This document shows, piece by piece, positions 48,761 to 61,705 of a stretch of 64,000 bases of DNA. Position 1 is the stretch's first letter; each line of letters opens with the position of its first letter. The stretch spans positions 285,726,776 to 285,790,775 of the forward strand of contig NC_134710.1 of NCBI RefSeq assembly GCF_043290135.1, read 5' to 3'. The notes under the pieces were generated by a model, which saw nothing but the letters and a program-made list of their open reading frames with translations, was not told where the DNA came from and did no database searches. The position numbers were made by a program, and so were the translations under genes. Source of the stretch: Rhipicephalus microplus. Taxonomy: Eukaryota > Arthropoda > Arachnida > Ixodida > Ixodidae.

Positions 48761-50077
48761 TGTAAATCAGAAGTATCTTTCATCTTGTTCTCCGACCACC
48801 AAGATGACGATAAGTGACCATACGCTCGCACCATAATTGAGATCTTCAACCACTTTGATGATGTTCACTTAGCACCATCACCAAAAAAAAGCTACTGCAC
48901 ATGGCGCAACGCACACAAAACCTTGTATAAAATTGAAAAAAAAGTAAGCAAGTGGTAAATAGGAAGAAAAGAACAGGCGAAAATGGAAGAAAAACAGAAA
49001 GAACAAAAAAAATGTTAAAACGAAAAACAGAAATAGAAATAAACACAGGAAAAAGGCACAAAATTAGTCCGCTATTCTTCCACTATTCTTCACATTTAAA
49101 TTACATTCACTTGTAGAAGGATCCTATATACCTTTATCATTGTACATTAGTTCTCATAACTATTGCGCAAGCGCCAAAATATCACCCTGAGTAAAACACC
49201 TCCTTTTATTGTAAAGTTCTAGATTATAGCAGAAACAGCATGGAAGCGAAGTCTTAGGTCCAGTCGCCCCCACTCACTGGAGGAAACTGTGGTTGGGGGT
49301 AGCGCAGACAGCGCATTTTTGCTGAGGTGGGACAAGTATTACAAAAGTAAAAAAGCAAAACTGAAGAAGCCAAAAAACATAAGGGCTCCACATCTACAGT
49401 TGGCATTGTATTCTTTTGAGTCATATAGAGCACGCCATTTCAAATCTTTTCATCTGAAAATCTCAACAGGTAACAGAGAATACTTAACTTTTTTATATCG
49501 TAACAAGCAGAAATTCCCAATACCAAATTATAGCGCTTCGTAAGAAACATTGAATTTTTTCGTTTCATAGGTTCTAAGGTAACTGCAACATTTCCTTTTT
49601 GCAAAGCTTTTCTTTGAAGTGCGCGAAGTTGTAGGAACACCAAGTGACTTCCACATAAAGCTTGGTAGCCTTAGTGCCCCGAATGGTAAGCCAAATAAAT
49701 TATTAAAGCAAAGCCTTTGAAGGCTTTGCTTTCCTTCAATTTTGAGGCACGGCGTAGCCAGATGGAAATATTGTCTGGTCAACATTCTTGTCTTTGCTTA
49801 AAACTTTTTGCCCACTCCATGAAAAACTGCACGTGAAGTTTACTTCTGTAACGAGCAATGTGTTTAAAATGCGTAACGTAATTGTTAAATTTCATTTATT
49901 GATTTTTCGGCGAATGAATAACCTGTTGTCACTGTCCCTCGTCACACCAGCACGATCTCCCTTCATTGTTTTTTTTCATTAGGCCGGACTGTCGTAATTC
50001 GTAGTAATCGGTTGTCGTTACCTTATACGGCGAATAATTAGCACGCGACTTCGAAAGGAATCCTGCTCACACAAGGG
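48761..50077. repeat. A-rich block, 43110-type block and P-like segment
   Basis: Same composition as 42813-44122. The 43110-type block (49080-49720, minus) has a TAA where the 43386-43703 frame is open. Confidence 0.7.
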
Positions 50078-50530
50078 ATCACAAGATATTACCAATCTTG
50101 CCATCACATCTATTGAAAACGCTGTGAGGGCCTACCACAGGTGGAGGAGCGAGTCCTCTGTCGCCTTTGCACCAGAACTTAATTGTGCACGGCAATCCTA
50201 AGACACTTCCACCCCGCTTTCACGAGGAAGTGCCCGGACTGTAAAGAAAATTATTGTGGTAGATTCTACGTGGTTTGGTTATGCCAAAAAAAACCCCAAA
50301 ACTTTTCCGCTATACCAAACCCTTTCCGTGAGGACTGGGAGGCTGCCCTGCTCGGCTGCTCATACCTGACAGCCCAACGGGTCTTGGTTGAGCGTGCCAA
50401 TGTGCGGCCGACGCCATTGGGATACCGTAAAGGAGAGCCCACCTAGTGTTTGTACAGTGTGGCCTCGTAAGGACCGGTCCCCAACCTCCCTGTACATAAC
50501 TTCCATAAATAAATGTTTATCACCACCCGT
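50078..50530 (+). mobile_element. LINE tail, type 2
   Basis: Frame 50183-50446 holds CPDCKENYCGRFYVVWLCQK, then NPFREDWEAALLGCSYLTAQ and VLVERAN. First Cys pair intact; the usual His position reads Val. Confidence 0.75.
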
Positions 50531-51937
50531 GCCAACGCGAAATATTTTTCATCGCCTTCTTCGAGTGCCTTGATGGTGATAAGTTACCGTGTGCCCGCGC
50601 CTTGAATGAGATAATCGACCACCTTGATGATGTTCACTTAACGCCCTCAAGCAAAAAATAAAGCTACTGCACATGGCGCAACGCACACAAAACCACTTAT
50701 AGAAATCATAAAAGAAAGCAATTACTGAATAGGAACAGAAGGAAAGGGGAAATTGGGAAAGGGGATTGGGAACTGTCTGGTAATGACATGAATTTTATAG
50801 CATTGTTTCACCAATTTAATTTTTGATCGAGAACAGTTGATGGCAGAAAGAATTAGGCTAATCACACTCTTTTAGTATTGTCGGAAGTGGTTATTAAATT
50901 AGAGAACCAACATTGGATAACGATAACGCCGTTCGTCGAGAGCAAGCTACAGCTCAACACCAAATTTATTATTCAAATTTTCAAATATTCCCGCGCACTT
51001 GTTGTAGACGCTTGCCAGTGCGGGTTCCTGTGGATAACGGAACATCTGTTTTCAGAGCTATGTCGAGACGCCGTGATTTAAAGCAGTATGTTAAGTTTGT
51101 CAGTATGAATTCGTGCGTGTACTTTTCTGCCGATATACATGGGGTATTTAGTTATGATTGGTATGCCATTTCGAGAGCAAAACCAAAAACAAACCATTTC
51201 TGCTCACTCATAGTGAAAGTCTGGCACCGCCATCTCTCACACAGTTGCAGAAGCCTTTACTCTTCTAGAGCGGTATACTTTGAGTAGAGGGCGGCAGTAT
51301 AGCTTTGAGTAGTTCGATATAAAATTTTGGTTACACGACCCGAATATTGATTTCATTTTCTTGTAATTAATTCAAAGCCTAAAATGCATAATGTGCACCT
51401 ATGAATGTTCTATAAAACAGCTCACTGGGGTTTTTACTCGAGGTAAGACAGTCATTACGTTTGGAGTGTACGAGGTTAAAACAAACTCTCTGCTGAAACG
51501 CAACAATATCACGATCTTAATATTATTCGCAAATATGTGTGTCAATCATGAAGATAATTTGCGTTATTAGTATTTATATTGAATTTGCTTTACCACAAGA
51601 CTTTCTACTGATATCGTATTGAGCACATTCTCCTGAATTGGGCATCGCCCTTACCCTCCCTCACACTGACATTAATTGCTTCTCCATGCTTCTGCAAAAT
51701 TCACCCAATGTGGTCTCTGAGTGGATGGGACAACTTTTTGCAAGATTGCAATTAATCAGCAGCAGAAAAAATTTAATGATATAGAAAACGTGCGCACTTT
51801 TCTACACAACAATCTGAAAGCAGTTTTTCGACTTCTGTTAAAGCAAATTGATGCACTTGAACTTTAATCGCTAACAAGATCCTTACGTAATATTATTCTC
51901 TCCTGAGTGTGCTCATGGAATACCCATATATACTAGA

Positions 51938-52266
51938 GGGATATTCAGGGTGAACAGTGGCAGTGCCCCTGAGAGGCTGGCGGTCGTTTCGATAAGAGGA
52001 TCTATCTTTGTGAAAGGATCTTGTCATCCTTCGCGTGTTAGTTTTAAGGGGCTAAGCAGTGATGTCATCTTCTGGTGGCACTTGTTCCTGTTAGTTAACT
52101 TATATAGCAACGGGGACACGCGCCACCACCAATAGATGACCTCCCTACTAAAATCTTAAAACTAACACGCCAAGGATTACAAGCCACCGTCGAAAAAGAT
52201 AGGTCCCCCTAACAAATCGTCGGCCAGCCTGTCTGAGGCACTCTCGCTGTTCACCTTGATCATCCC
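51938..52266. mobile_element. Foldback element, complete copy
   Basis: Essentially identical to 45987-46315. Confidence 0.8.
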
Positions 52267-52332
52267 ACTTCGCGTTTCTATCTGTGGGCTCTTATCTTGA
52301 TTTTTCCCTATTACTAGATCATTCCTGGTACC

Positions 52333-52334
<2 letters not shown>

Positions 52335-52423
<89 letters not shown>

Positions 52424-52434
52424 GTGTGTGTGTG
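52335..52434. repeat. (TG)n microsatellite
   Basis: About 100 bp of TG with one CG interruption. Confidence 0.97.
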
Positions 52435-52554
52435 TTTTCACGCAAAATCGCCAACTGTACTTAAGTACAATAAATGAATTGGTGAGTAACAGTTGCACAA
52501 TATAAGTTTTAAATCTGCATCATATATTAGTAACAATGTATTATTATTATATTG

Positions 52555-52555
<1 letters not shown>

Positions 52556-52646
<91 letters not shown>
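52556..52646. repeat. (TTA)n microsatellite
   Basis: About 90 bp; shorter than in unit A. Confidence 0.96.
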
Positions 52647-52984
52647 GGAAGATGCGACTACGTCTTTTGTGCGTCTGTGTTTCTGAACACACATGCATAC
52701 AGGACGCGGACGAATCTATACGTGCTCTGTGCAGACGTTCCCGAGAATAACTTCCAGAGGTGAAAGTTGAAATGTAGCGTTGTACTATGGCGTTGCTCTT
52801 GATTCATGAGAAACTTTAGGGACGCTCAGCTTCGTTATTTAGTTTCGTTTTCTAAAAATGTAGCAGCGGGAGGGGCTCAAACGCAAAATCGGTAAAGCTG
52901 CCACCGAGAAGCGGAAAGAGAATCCGTTCAAATGTCACGTGGTTTGCTCGTCGTCCGCTTATTCAACTTCTAATGCATGTAGAA

Positions 52985-53098
52985 ACCATCGTGGGGCGCC
53001 ACTAAACACAACACACAGGAAGAAATAGACGAGGTCATGTGCCTGTCTTCGTCTGCTTATTCCTCTCTGTTGTGTTTAGTTTCACCCTCACGATGGGT
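52985..53098. other. Long imperfect hairpin, copy 4
   Basis: Same as 47077-47190. Confidence 0.75.
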
Positions 53099-53672
53099 TC
53101 GATGTCAAAGCCCCAACTCGCCCGACTGTCAACTCTTTTGAAGTTAATCTTCCTGCATGTCGTCGCACTTACCGTAAACATCAGCATAACAGCAAAAACG
53201 TGCTGGTGGTTGTAACAACCATGGTACCCAAAACAATGATGACGATCATAATGATCGTTCTAGCTTTGACAAATGTCGTAAGCATATACCCGATCCACCG
53301 ATTGTGAGATTGCGCTCGTCTCTTTTTGTTGCAGTGTTTGTCGAAGGGACATTTTAGCCCTTATTTTCTCCATGGAAACAAATATAATAGGAAACATCAG
53401 TTACCCTATTTAAGAGTCTTCATTTACCACATACCTATAGCTTTTTTTTGAAAGTCAACGTTAACTAACTTTGCAAGAGTCGCCTCTTCCAAAACTCTCC
53501 GAAGAGGGTGCAATGATCCTTACCAGAGAGTTAGCGTGCACCTTTAAAATTATGTGTGTGAGCTGCGAGTCACCACTTCTAAAAATAGTAGCAGGTAACC
53601 TTTTTTTTGTGAAGTGCTGACACGGCAACATAGTCGTGATTGCTAAGTCGGCAAGAACATTGCGGGAGGCGT

Positions 53673-53746
53673 GGCCTGCTAGCTCAGTCGGTTAGAGCGT
53701 CGTGCTAATAACGCGAAGGTCGTAGGTTCGATCCCTGCGCAGGCCA
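53673..53746 (+). tRNA. tRNA-Ile (AAT), copy 4
   Basis: Identical to copies 1 and 3; a T9 run follows two bases after the 3' end. Confidence 0.96.
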
Positions 53747-53785
53747 GTTTTTTTTTCTTTTCATTTACTTTTGCACTAACCCATG

Positions 53786-54017
53786 GTAGATAGATATATA
53801 GAATTTACCGTCCCGAAACCACCGCATAATAACGAGAGACGCCGTAGTGGAGGGCTCCGATACTTTATACTACCTGGGGTTATTTAAAGTGTAACCAAAC
53901 TTCAGTACACGGGCCAACAGCATTTTTGCCTTCAATGAACACGTGGCCGCCGAAGCCGGGATTCGATCCCTCGATCTGCGGGTCAGCAGCCAAGTACCTT
54001 AGCCTCCATGGCGGGTG
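53786..54017 (-). mobile_element. tRNA-derived SINE (Ruka-like), inverted
   Basis: Same as at 47877, with an intact B-box complement (GGGATTCGATCCC). Confidence 0.88.
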
Positions 54018-54190
54018 TCATGTAAAAACTTCACTACATGCCACTCTCATGAAGTGCTCGAGGTCGTATTGCTAGCGTCACATATACGAAATTGGGTACT
54101 ACGTGACGTGAATGGACCACGAGGGTAAGTGACCAATTTAAACATGATAATCATGACGTGCGTGCCATGTAAAACATGACTACATTCTAT
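54018..54190 (+). repeat. Single satellite monomer
   Basis: Same monomer and same junction as 48108-48282. Confidence 0.85.
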
Positions 54191-54221
54191 GCAACCTCGA
54201 AACCAATCCTGTGTACACAAG

Positions 54222-54670
54222 AGAGCACAAGATAGTACCGATCCTGCCATCACATCTATTGAAAACGCTGTGAGGGCCTCACAAAGGTGTGGGATCGAGT
54301 CCTCCATCGCGTTTGCTATAAAACTTCATTCTGTCTGGTAATCATAAAGCGCTCCAATCCTGCTTTCACGGGGAAGTGCCCGCACTGTGAAGAAAATTAC
54401 AAAGATTCCACATGGTTGAGTTATGCCAAAAAACTCGAAACCTCACCGCTATTACCAAACATTCCCGGGAAGACTGGGAGGCAGCTCTGCTCGGCTGCTC
54501 TGACCTGACAGCCCCACGGGTCTTGGTTTAGCGTGGCAGGGCCGTGGCAGACGCTATTGGATTAGCGCCAGGGGGAGCTCACGTAGTGTTTTACCGGGGT
54601 GGCCCCTTAAGGACCGCTCCCCACCCTCCATTTACATAACTTCCATAAATAAATGTTATTTACCACGCGT
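54222..54670 (+). mobile_element. LINE tail, type 1, frameshifted
   Basis: Near-identical to 48313-48760, including the TTTAGCG stop. Confidence 0.72.
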
Positions 54671-55986
54671 GTAAATGAGAAGTATCTTTCATCTTGTTCT
54701 CCGACCACCAAGATGACGATAAGTGACCATACGCTCGCACCATAATTGAGATCTTCAACCACTTTGATGATGTTCACTTAGCACCATCACCAAAAAAAAG
54801 CTACTGCACATGGCGCAACGCAGACAAAACCTTGTATAAAATTGAAAAAAAAGTAAGCAAGTGGTAAATAGGAAGAAAAGAAAAGGCGAAAATGGAAGAA
54901 AAACAGAAAGAACAAGAAAAAATGTTAAAACGAAAAACAGAAATAGAAATAAACACAGGAAAAAGGCACAAAATTAGTCCGCTATTCTTCCACTATTTTT
55001 CACATTTAAATTACATTCACTTGTAGAAGGATCCTATATACCTTTATCATTGTACATTAGTTCTCATAACTATTGCGCAAGCGCCAAAATATCACCCTGA
55101 GTAAAACACCCCCTTTTATTGTAAAGTTCTAGATTATAGCAGAAACAGCATGGAAGCGAAGTCTTAGGTCCAGTCGCCCCCACTCACTGGAGGAAACTGT
55201 GGTTGGGGGTAGCGCAGACAGCGCATTTTTGCTGAGGTGGGACAAGTATTACAAAAGTAAAAAAGCAAAACTGAAGAAGCCAAAAAACATAAGGGCTCCA
55301 CATCTACAGTTGGCATTGTATTCTTTTGAGCCATAGAGAGCACGCCATTTCAAATCTTTTCATCTGAAAATCTCAACAGGTAACAGAGAATACTTAACTT
55401 TTTTATATCGTAACAAGCAGAAATTCCCAATACCAAATTATAGCGCTTCGTAAGAAACATTGAATTTTTTCGTTTCATAGGTTCTAAGGTAACTGCAACA
55501 TTTCCTTTTTGCAGAGCTTTTCTTTGAAGTGCGCGAAGTTGTAGGAACACCAAGTGACTTCCACATAAAGCTTGGTAGCCTTAGTGCCCCGAATGGTAAG
55601 CCAAATAAATTATTAAAGCAAAGCCTTTGAAGGCTTTGCTTTCCTTCAATTTTGAGGCACGGCGTAGCCAGATGGAAATATTGTCTGGTCAACATTCTTG
55701 TCTTTGCTTAAAACTTTTTGCCCACTCCATGAAAAACTGCACGTGAAGTTTACTTCTGTAACGAGCAATGTGTTTAAAATGCGTAACGTAATTGTTAAAT
55801 TTCATTTATTGATTTTTCGGCGAATGAATAACCTGTTGTCACTGTCCCTCGTCACACCAGCACGATCTCCCTTCATTGTTTTTTTTCATTAGGCCGGACT
55901 GTCGTAATTCGTAGTAATCGGTTGTCGTTACCTTATACGGCGAATAATTAGCACGCGACTTCGAAAGGAATCCTGCTCACACAAGG
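54671..55986. repeat. A-rich block, 43110-type block and P-like segment
   Basis: Same as 48761-50077. Confidence 0.7.
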
Positions 55987-56440
55987 GATCACAAGATATT
56001 ACCAATCTTGCCATCACATCTATTGAAAACGCTGTGAGGGCCTACCACAGGTGGAGGAGCGAGTCCTCTGTCGCCTTTGCACCAGAACTTAATTGTGCAC
56101 GGCAATCCTAAGACACTTCCATCCCGCTTTCACGAGGAAGTGCCCGGACTGTAAAGAAAATTATTGTGGTAGATTCTACGTGGTTTGGTTATGCCAAAAA
56201 AAACCCCAAAACTTTTTCGCTATACCAAACCCTTTCCGTGAGGACTGGGAGGCTGCCCTGCTCGGCTGCTCATACCTGACAGCCCAACGGGTCTTGGTTG
56301 AGCGTGCCAATGTGCGGCCGACGCCATTGGGATACCGTAAAGGAGAGCCCACCTAGTGTTTGTACAGTGTGGCCTCGTAAGGACCGGTCCCCAACCTCCC
56401 TGTACATAACTTCCATAAATAAATGTTTATCACCACCCGT
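55987..56440 (+). mobile_element. LINE tail, type 2
   Basis: Near-identical to 50078-50530 (frame 56093-56356). Confidence 0.75.
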
Positions 56441-57149
56441 GCCAACGCGAAATATTTTTCATCGCCTTCTTCGAGTGCCTTGATGGTGATAAGTTACCGT
56501 GTGCCCGCGCCTTGAATGAGATAATCGACCACCTTGATGATGTTCACTTAACGCCCTCAAGCAAAAAATAAAGCTACTGCACATGGCGCAACGCACACAA
56601 AACCACTTATAGAAATCATAAAAGAAAGCAATTACTGAATAGGAACAGAAGGAAAGGGGAAATTGGGAAAGGGGATTGGGAACTGTCTGGTAATGACATG
56701 AATTTTATAGCATTGTTTCACCAATTTAATTTTTGATCGAGAACAGTTGATGGCAGAAAGAATTAGGCTAATCACACTCTTTTAGTATTGTCGGAAGTGG
56801 TTATTAAATTAGAGAACCAACATTGGATAACGATAACGCCGTTCGTCGAGAGCAAGCTACAGCTCAACACCAAATTTATTATTCAAATTTTCAAATATTC
56901 CCGCGCACTTGTTGTAGACGCTTGCCAGTGCGGGTTCCTGTGGATAACGGAACATCTGTTTTCAGAGCTATGTCGAGACGCCGTGATTTAAAGCAGTATG
57001 TTAAGTTTGTCAGTATGAATTCGTGCGTGTACTTTTCTGCCGATATACATGGGGTATTTAGTTATGATTGGTATGCCATTTCGAGAGCAAAACCAAAAAC
57101 AAACCATTTCTGCTCACTCATAGTGAAAGTCTGGCACCGCCATCTCTCA

Positions 57150-58551
57150 CAGAGTTGCAGAAGCCTTTGCTCTTCTAGAGCGGTATACTTTGAGTAGAGG
57201 GCGGCAGTATAGCTTTGGGTAGTTCGATATAAAATTTTGGTTTCACGACCCGAATATTGATTTCGTTTTCTTGTAATTATTTCAAAGCCTAAAACGCACA
57301 ATGTGCACCAATGAATGTTCTAAAAAACAGCTCACTGGGGTTTTTTCTCGAGGTAACACAGTCATTACGTTTGGAGTGTACGAGGTTAAAACAAACTCTC
57401 TGCTGAAACGCAACAATATCACGATCTTAATATTATTCGCAAATATGTGTGTCAATCATGAAGATAATTTGCGTTATTAGTATTTATATTGAATTCGCTT
57501 TACCACAAGACTTTTTACTGATATCGTATTGAGCACATTCTCCTTAAAAGGCATCGCCCTTACCCTCCCTATCACTGACATTAATTCCTTCTGCGTGCTT
57601 CTGCAAAATTCACTTAATGTGGTCTCTGAGTGAATAGGAAAACTTTTTGCAAGACTGCAATGAATCAGCAGCAGAAAAAATTTATTGATATAGAAAACGT
57701 GCGCACTTTTCTACACAACAATCTGAAAGCAGTTTTTCGACTTCAGTTAAAGCAAATTGATGCACTTGAACTTTAATCGCTAACAAGATCCTTACGTAAT
57801 ATTATTCTCTCCTGAGTGTGCTCATGGAATACCCATATATACTAGAGGGATATTCAGGGTGAACAGTGGCAGTGCCCCTGACAGGCTGGCGGTCGTTTCC
57901 ATAAGAGGATCTATCTTTGTGAAAGGATCTTGTCAGCCCTCGCGTGTTAGTTTTAAGGGACTAAGCAGTGATGTCATCTTCTGGTGGCACATGTCCCTGT
58001 TAGTTAACTTATATACCAACGCGGACACGCGCCACCACCAATAGATGACGTCCCTACTAATCCCCTTAAAACTAACGCGCCAAGGATTACAAGCCGCCGT
58101 CGACAAAGATAGGTCCCCCTAACAAATTGTCGTCCAGCCTGTCTGAGGCACTCTGACTGTTCACCTTGATCATCCCACATCGCGTTTCCATCTGTCGGCT
58201 CTTATCTTGATTTTTTCTTATTTCTAGATGATTCCTGGTACCTTTGTGTGTGTGTTTGTGTGTGTGTGTGTTTTCACGCAAAAGCGCCAACCGTACTTAA
58301 GTAGAATAAATGAATTGGTGAGTAACAGTTGCACAAAATGAGTTTTAAATCTGCATCATATCATAGTAACAATGTAATATTATTATTATTATTATTTATT
58401 ATTATTATTATTATTGTTATTGGAAGATGCGACTACCTCTTGTGTGCGTCTGTGTTTCTGAACACACACGCATACAGGACGCAGACGAATCTGTACGTGC
58501 TCTGTGCAGACGTTCCCGAGAATAACTTCCAGAGGTGAAAGTTTAGATGCA
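57150..58551. repeat. Diverged extra copy of block Q/foldback/microsatellite inside the array
   Basis: From about 57150 the sequence stops matching units A and B closely and resembles the old unit at 17830-18630 (GGTTTCACGACC, AAAACGCACAATGTGCACCA, TTCTAAAAAACAGC). It includes a foldback copy (57847-58176), a short (TG)n and a short (TTA)n (58378-58421), and ends at 58551. There the sequence jumps back to a point equivalent to 57425 / 51519, and the near-identical unit resumes. Confidence 0.85.
57847..58176. mobile_element. Foldback element, diverged copy
   Basis: Complete arms, with the arms slightly more alike (CCTCGCGTGTTAG / CTAACGCGCCAAGG) than in the recent copies. Confidence 0.78.
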
Positions 58552-58970
58552 AATATTATTCGCAAATATGTGTGTCAATCATGAAGATAATTTGCGTTAT
58601 TAGTATTTATATTGAATTTGCTTTACCACAAGACTTTCTACTGATATCGTATTGAGCACATTCTCCTGAATTGGGCATCGCCCTTACCCTCCCTCACACT
58701 GACATTAATTGCTTCTCCATGCTTCTGCAAAATTCACCCAATGTGGTCTCTGAGTGGATGGGACAACTTTTTGCAAGATTGCAATGAATCAGCAGCAGAA
58801 AAAATTTAATGATATAGAAAACGTGCGCACTTTTCTACACAACAATCTGAAAGCAGTTTTTCGACTTCTGTTAAAGCAAATTGATGCACTTGAACTTTAA
58901 TCGATAACAAGATCCTTACGTAATATTATTCTCTCCTGAGTGTGCTCATGGAATACCCATATATACTAGA

Positions 58971-59299
58971 GGGATATTCAGGGTGAACAGTGGCAGTGCC
59001 CCTGAGAGGCTGGCGGTCGTTTCGATAAGAGGATCTATCTTTGTGAAAGGATCTTGTCATCCTTCGCGTGTTAGTTTTAAGGGGCTAAGCAGTGATGTCA
59101 TCTTCTCGTGGCACTTGTTCCTGTTAGTTAACTAATATAGCAACGGGGACACGCGCCACCACCAATAGATGACCTCCCTACTAAAATCTTAAAACTAACA
59201 CGCCAAGGATTACAAGCCACCGTCGAAAAAGATAGGTCCCCCTAACAAATCGTCGGCCAGCCTGTCTGAGGCACTCTCGCTGTTCACCTTGATCATCCC
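58971..59299. mobile_element. Foldback element, complete copy
   Basis: Near-identical to 51938-52266. Confidence 0.8.
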
Positions 59300-59365
59300 A
59301 CTTCGCGTTTCTATCTGTGGGCTCTTATCTTGATTTTTCCTTATTACTAGATCATTCCTGGTACC

Positions 59366-59366
<1 letters not shown>

Positions 59367-59430
<64 letters not shown>

Positions 59431-59441
59431 GTGTGTGTGTG
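59367..59441. repeat. (TG)n microsatellite
   Basis: About 75 bp of TG with one CG interruption. Confidence 0.97.
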
Positions 59442-59561
59442 TTTTCACGCAAAATCGCCAACTGTACTTAAGTACAATAAATGAATTGGTGAGTAACAGT
59501 TGCACAATATGAGTTTTAAATCTGCATCATATATTAGTAACACTGTATTATTATTATATTA

Positions 59562-59680
<119 letters not shown>

Positions 59681-60018
59681 GGAAGATGCGACTACGTCTT
59701 TTGTGCGTCTGTGTTTCTGAACACACATGCATACAGGACGCGGACGAATCTATACGTGCTCTGTGCAGACGTTCCCGAGAATAACTTCCAGAGGTGAAAG
59801 TTGAAATGTAGCGTTGTACTATGGCGTTGCTCTTGATTCATGAGAAACTTTAGGGACGCTCAGCTTCGTTATTTAGTTTCGTTTTCTAAAAATGTAGCAG
59901 CGGGAGGGGCTCAAACGCAAAATCGGTAAAGCTGCCACCGAGAAGCGGAAAGAGAATCCGTTCAAATGTCACGTGGTTTGCTCGTCGTCCGCTTATTCAA
60001 CTTCTAATGCATGTAGAA

Positions 60019-60132
60019 ACCATCGTGGGGCGCCACTAAACACAACACACAGGAAGAAATAGACGAGGTCATGTGCCTGTCTTCGTCTGCTTATTCCTCT
60101 CTGTTGTGTTTAGTTTCACCCTCACGATGGGT
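60019..60132. other. Long imperfect hairpin, copy 5
   Basis: Same as 47077-47190. Confidence 0.75.
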
Positions 60133-60706
60133 TCGATGTCAAAGCCCCAACTCGCCCGACTGTCAACTCTTTTGAAGTTAATCTTCCTGCATGTCGTCGC
60201 ACTTACCGTAAACATCAGCATAACAGCAAAAACGTGCTGGTGGTTGTAACAACCATGGTACCCAAAACAATGATGACGATCATAATGATCGTTCTAGCTT
60301 TGACAAATGTCGTAAGCATATACCCGATCCACCGATTGTGAGATTGCGCTCGTCTCTTTTTGTTGCAGTGTTTGTCGAAGGGACATTTTAGCCCTTATTT
60401 TCTCCATGGAAACAAATATAATAGGAAACATCAGTTACCCTATTTAAGAGTCTTCATTTACCACATACTTATAGCTTTTTTTTGAAAGTCAACGTTAACT
60501 AACTTTGCAAGAGTCGCCTCTTCCAAAACTCTCCGAAGAGGGTGCAATGATCCTTACCAGAGAGTTAGCGTGCACCTTTAAAATTATGTGTGTGAGCTGC
60601 GAGTCACCACTTCTAAAAATAGTAGCAGGTAACCTTTTTTTTGTGAAGTGCTGACACGGCAACATAGTCGTGATTGCTAAGTCGGCAAGAACATTGCGGG
60701 AGGCGT

Positions 60707-60780
60707 GGTCTGCTAGCTCAGTCGGTTAGAGCGTCGTGCTAATAACGCGAAGGTCGTAGGTTCGATCCCTGCGCAGGCCA
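60707..60780 (+). tRNA. tRNA-Ile (AAT), copy 5, one acceptor change
   Basis: As copy 1 except C3 is T, giving a T-G wobble pair with G70 in the acceptor stem. Anticodon AAT and both Pol III boxes intact, with a T-run downstream. Probably still foldable. Confidence 0.93.
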
Positions 60781-60819
60781 GTTTTTTTTTCTTTTCATTT
60801 ACTGTTGCACTAACCCATG

Positions 60820-61050
60820 GTAGATAGATATATAGAATTTACCGTCCCGAAACCACCGCATAATAACGAGAGACGCCGTAGTGGAGGGCTCCGATACTTT
60901 ATACTACCTGGGGTTATTTAAAGTGTAACCAAACTTCAGTACACGGGCCAACAGCATTTTTGCCTTCAATGAACACGTGGCCGCCGAAGCCGGGATTCGA
61001 TCCCTCGATCTGCGGGTCAGCAGCCAAGTACCTTAGCCTCCATGGCGGGT
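60820..61050 (-). mobile_element. tRNA-derived SINE (Ruka-like), inverted
   Basis: Same as at 53786. Confidence 0.88.
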
Positions 61051-61225
61051 GTCATGTAAAAACTTCACTACATGCCACTCTCATGAAGTGCTCGAGGTCG
61101 TATTGCTAGCGTCACATATACGAAATTGGGTACTACGTGACGTGAATGGACCACGAGGGTAAGTGACCAATTTAAACATGATAATCATGACGTGCGTGCC
61201 ATGTAAAACATGACTACATTCTATG
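61051..61225 (+). repeat. Single satellite monomer
   Basis: Same monomer and junction as 48108 and 54018. Confidence 0.85.
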
Positions 61226-61254
61226 CAACCTCGAAACCAATCCTGTGTACACAA

Positions 61255-61705
61255 GAGAGCACAAGATAGTACCGATCCTGCCATCACATCTATTGAAAAC
61301 GCTGTGAGGGCCTCACAAAGGTGTGGGATCGAGTCCTCCATCGCGTTTGCTATAAAACTTCATTCTGTCTGGTAATCATAAAGCGCTCCAATCCTGCTTT
61401 CACGGGGAAGTGCCCGCACTGTGAAGAAAATTACAAAGATTCCACATGGTTGAGTTATGCCAAAAAACTCGAAACCTCACCGCTATTACCAAACATTCCC
61501 GGGAAGACTGGGAGGCAGCTCTGCTCGGCTGCTCTGACCTGACAGCCCCACGGGTCTTGGTTTAGCGTGGCAGGGCCGTGGCAGACGCTATTGGATTAGC
61601 GCCAGGGGGAGCTCACGTAGTGTTTTAACGGGGTGGCCCCTTAAGGACCGCTCCCCACCCTCCATTTACATAACTTCCATAAATAAATGTTATTTACCAC
61701 GCGTG
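61255..61705 (+). mobile_element. LINE tail, type 1, frameshifted
   Basis: Near-identical to 54222-54670. Confidence 0.72.

Larger units (their letters stand above)
51150..57150 (+). repeat. Recent tandem unit B (~5.9 kb)
   Basis: Same order of parts as unit A. Single-base differences are rare in the stretches compared; (TG)n is longer and (TTA)n shorter than in unit A. Confidence 0.85.
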
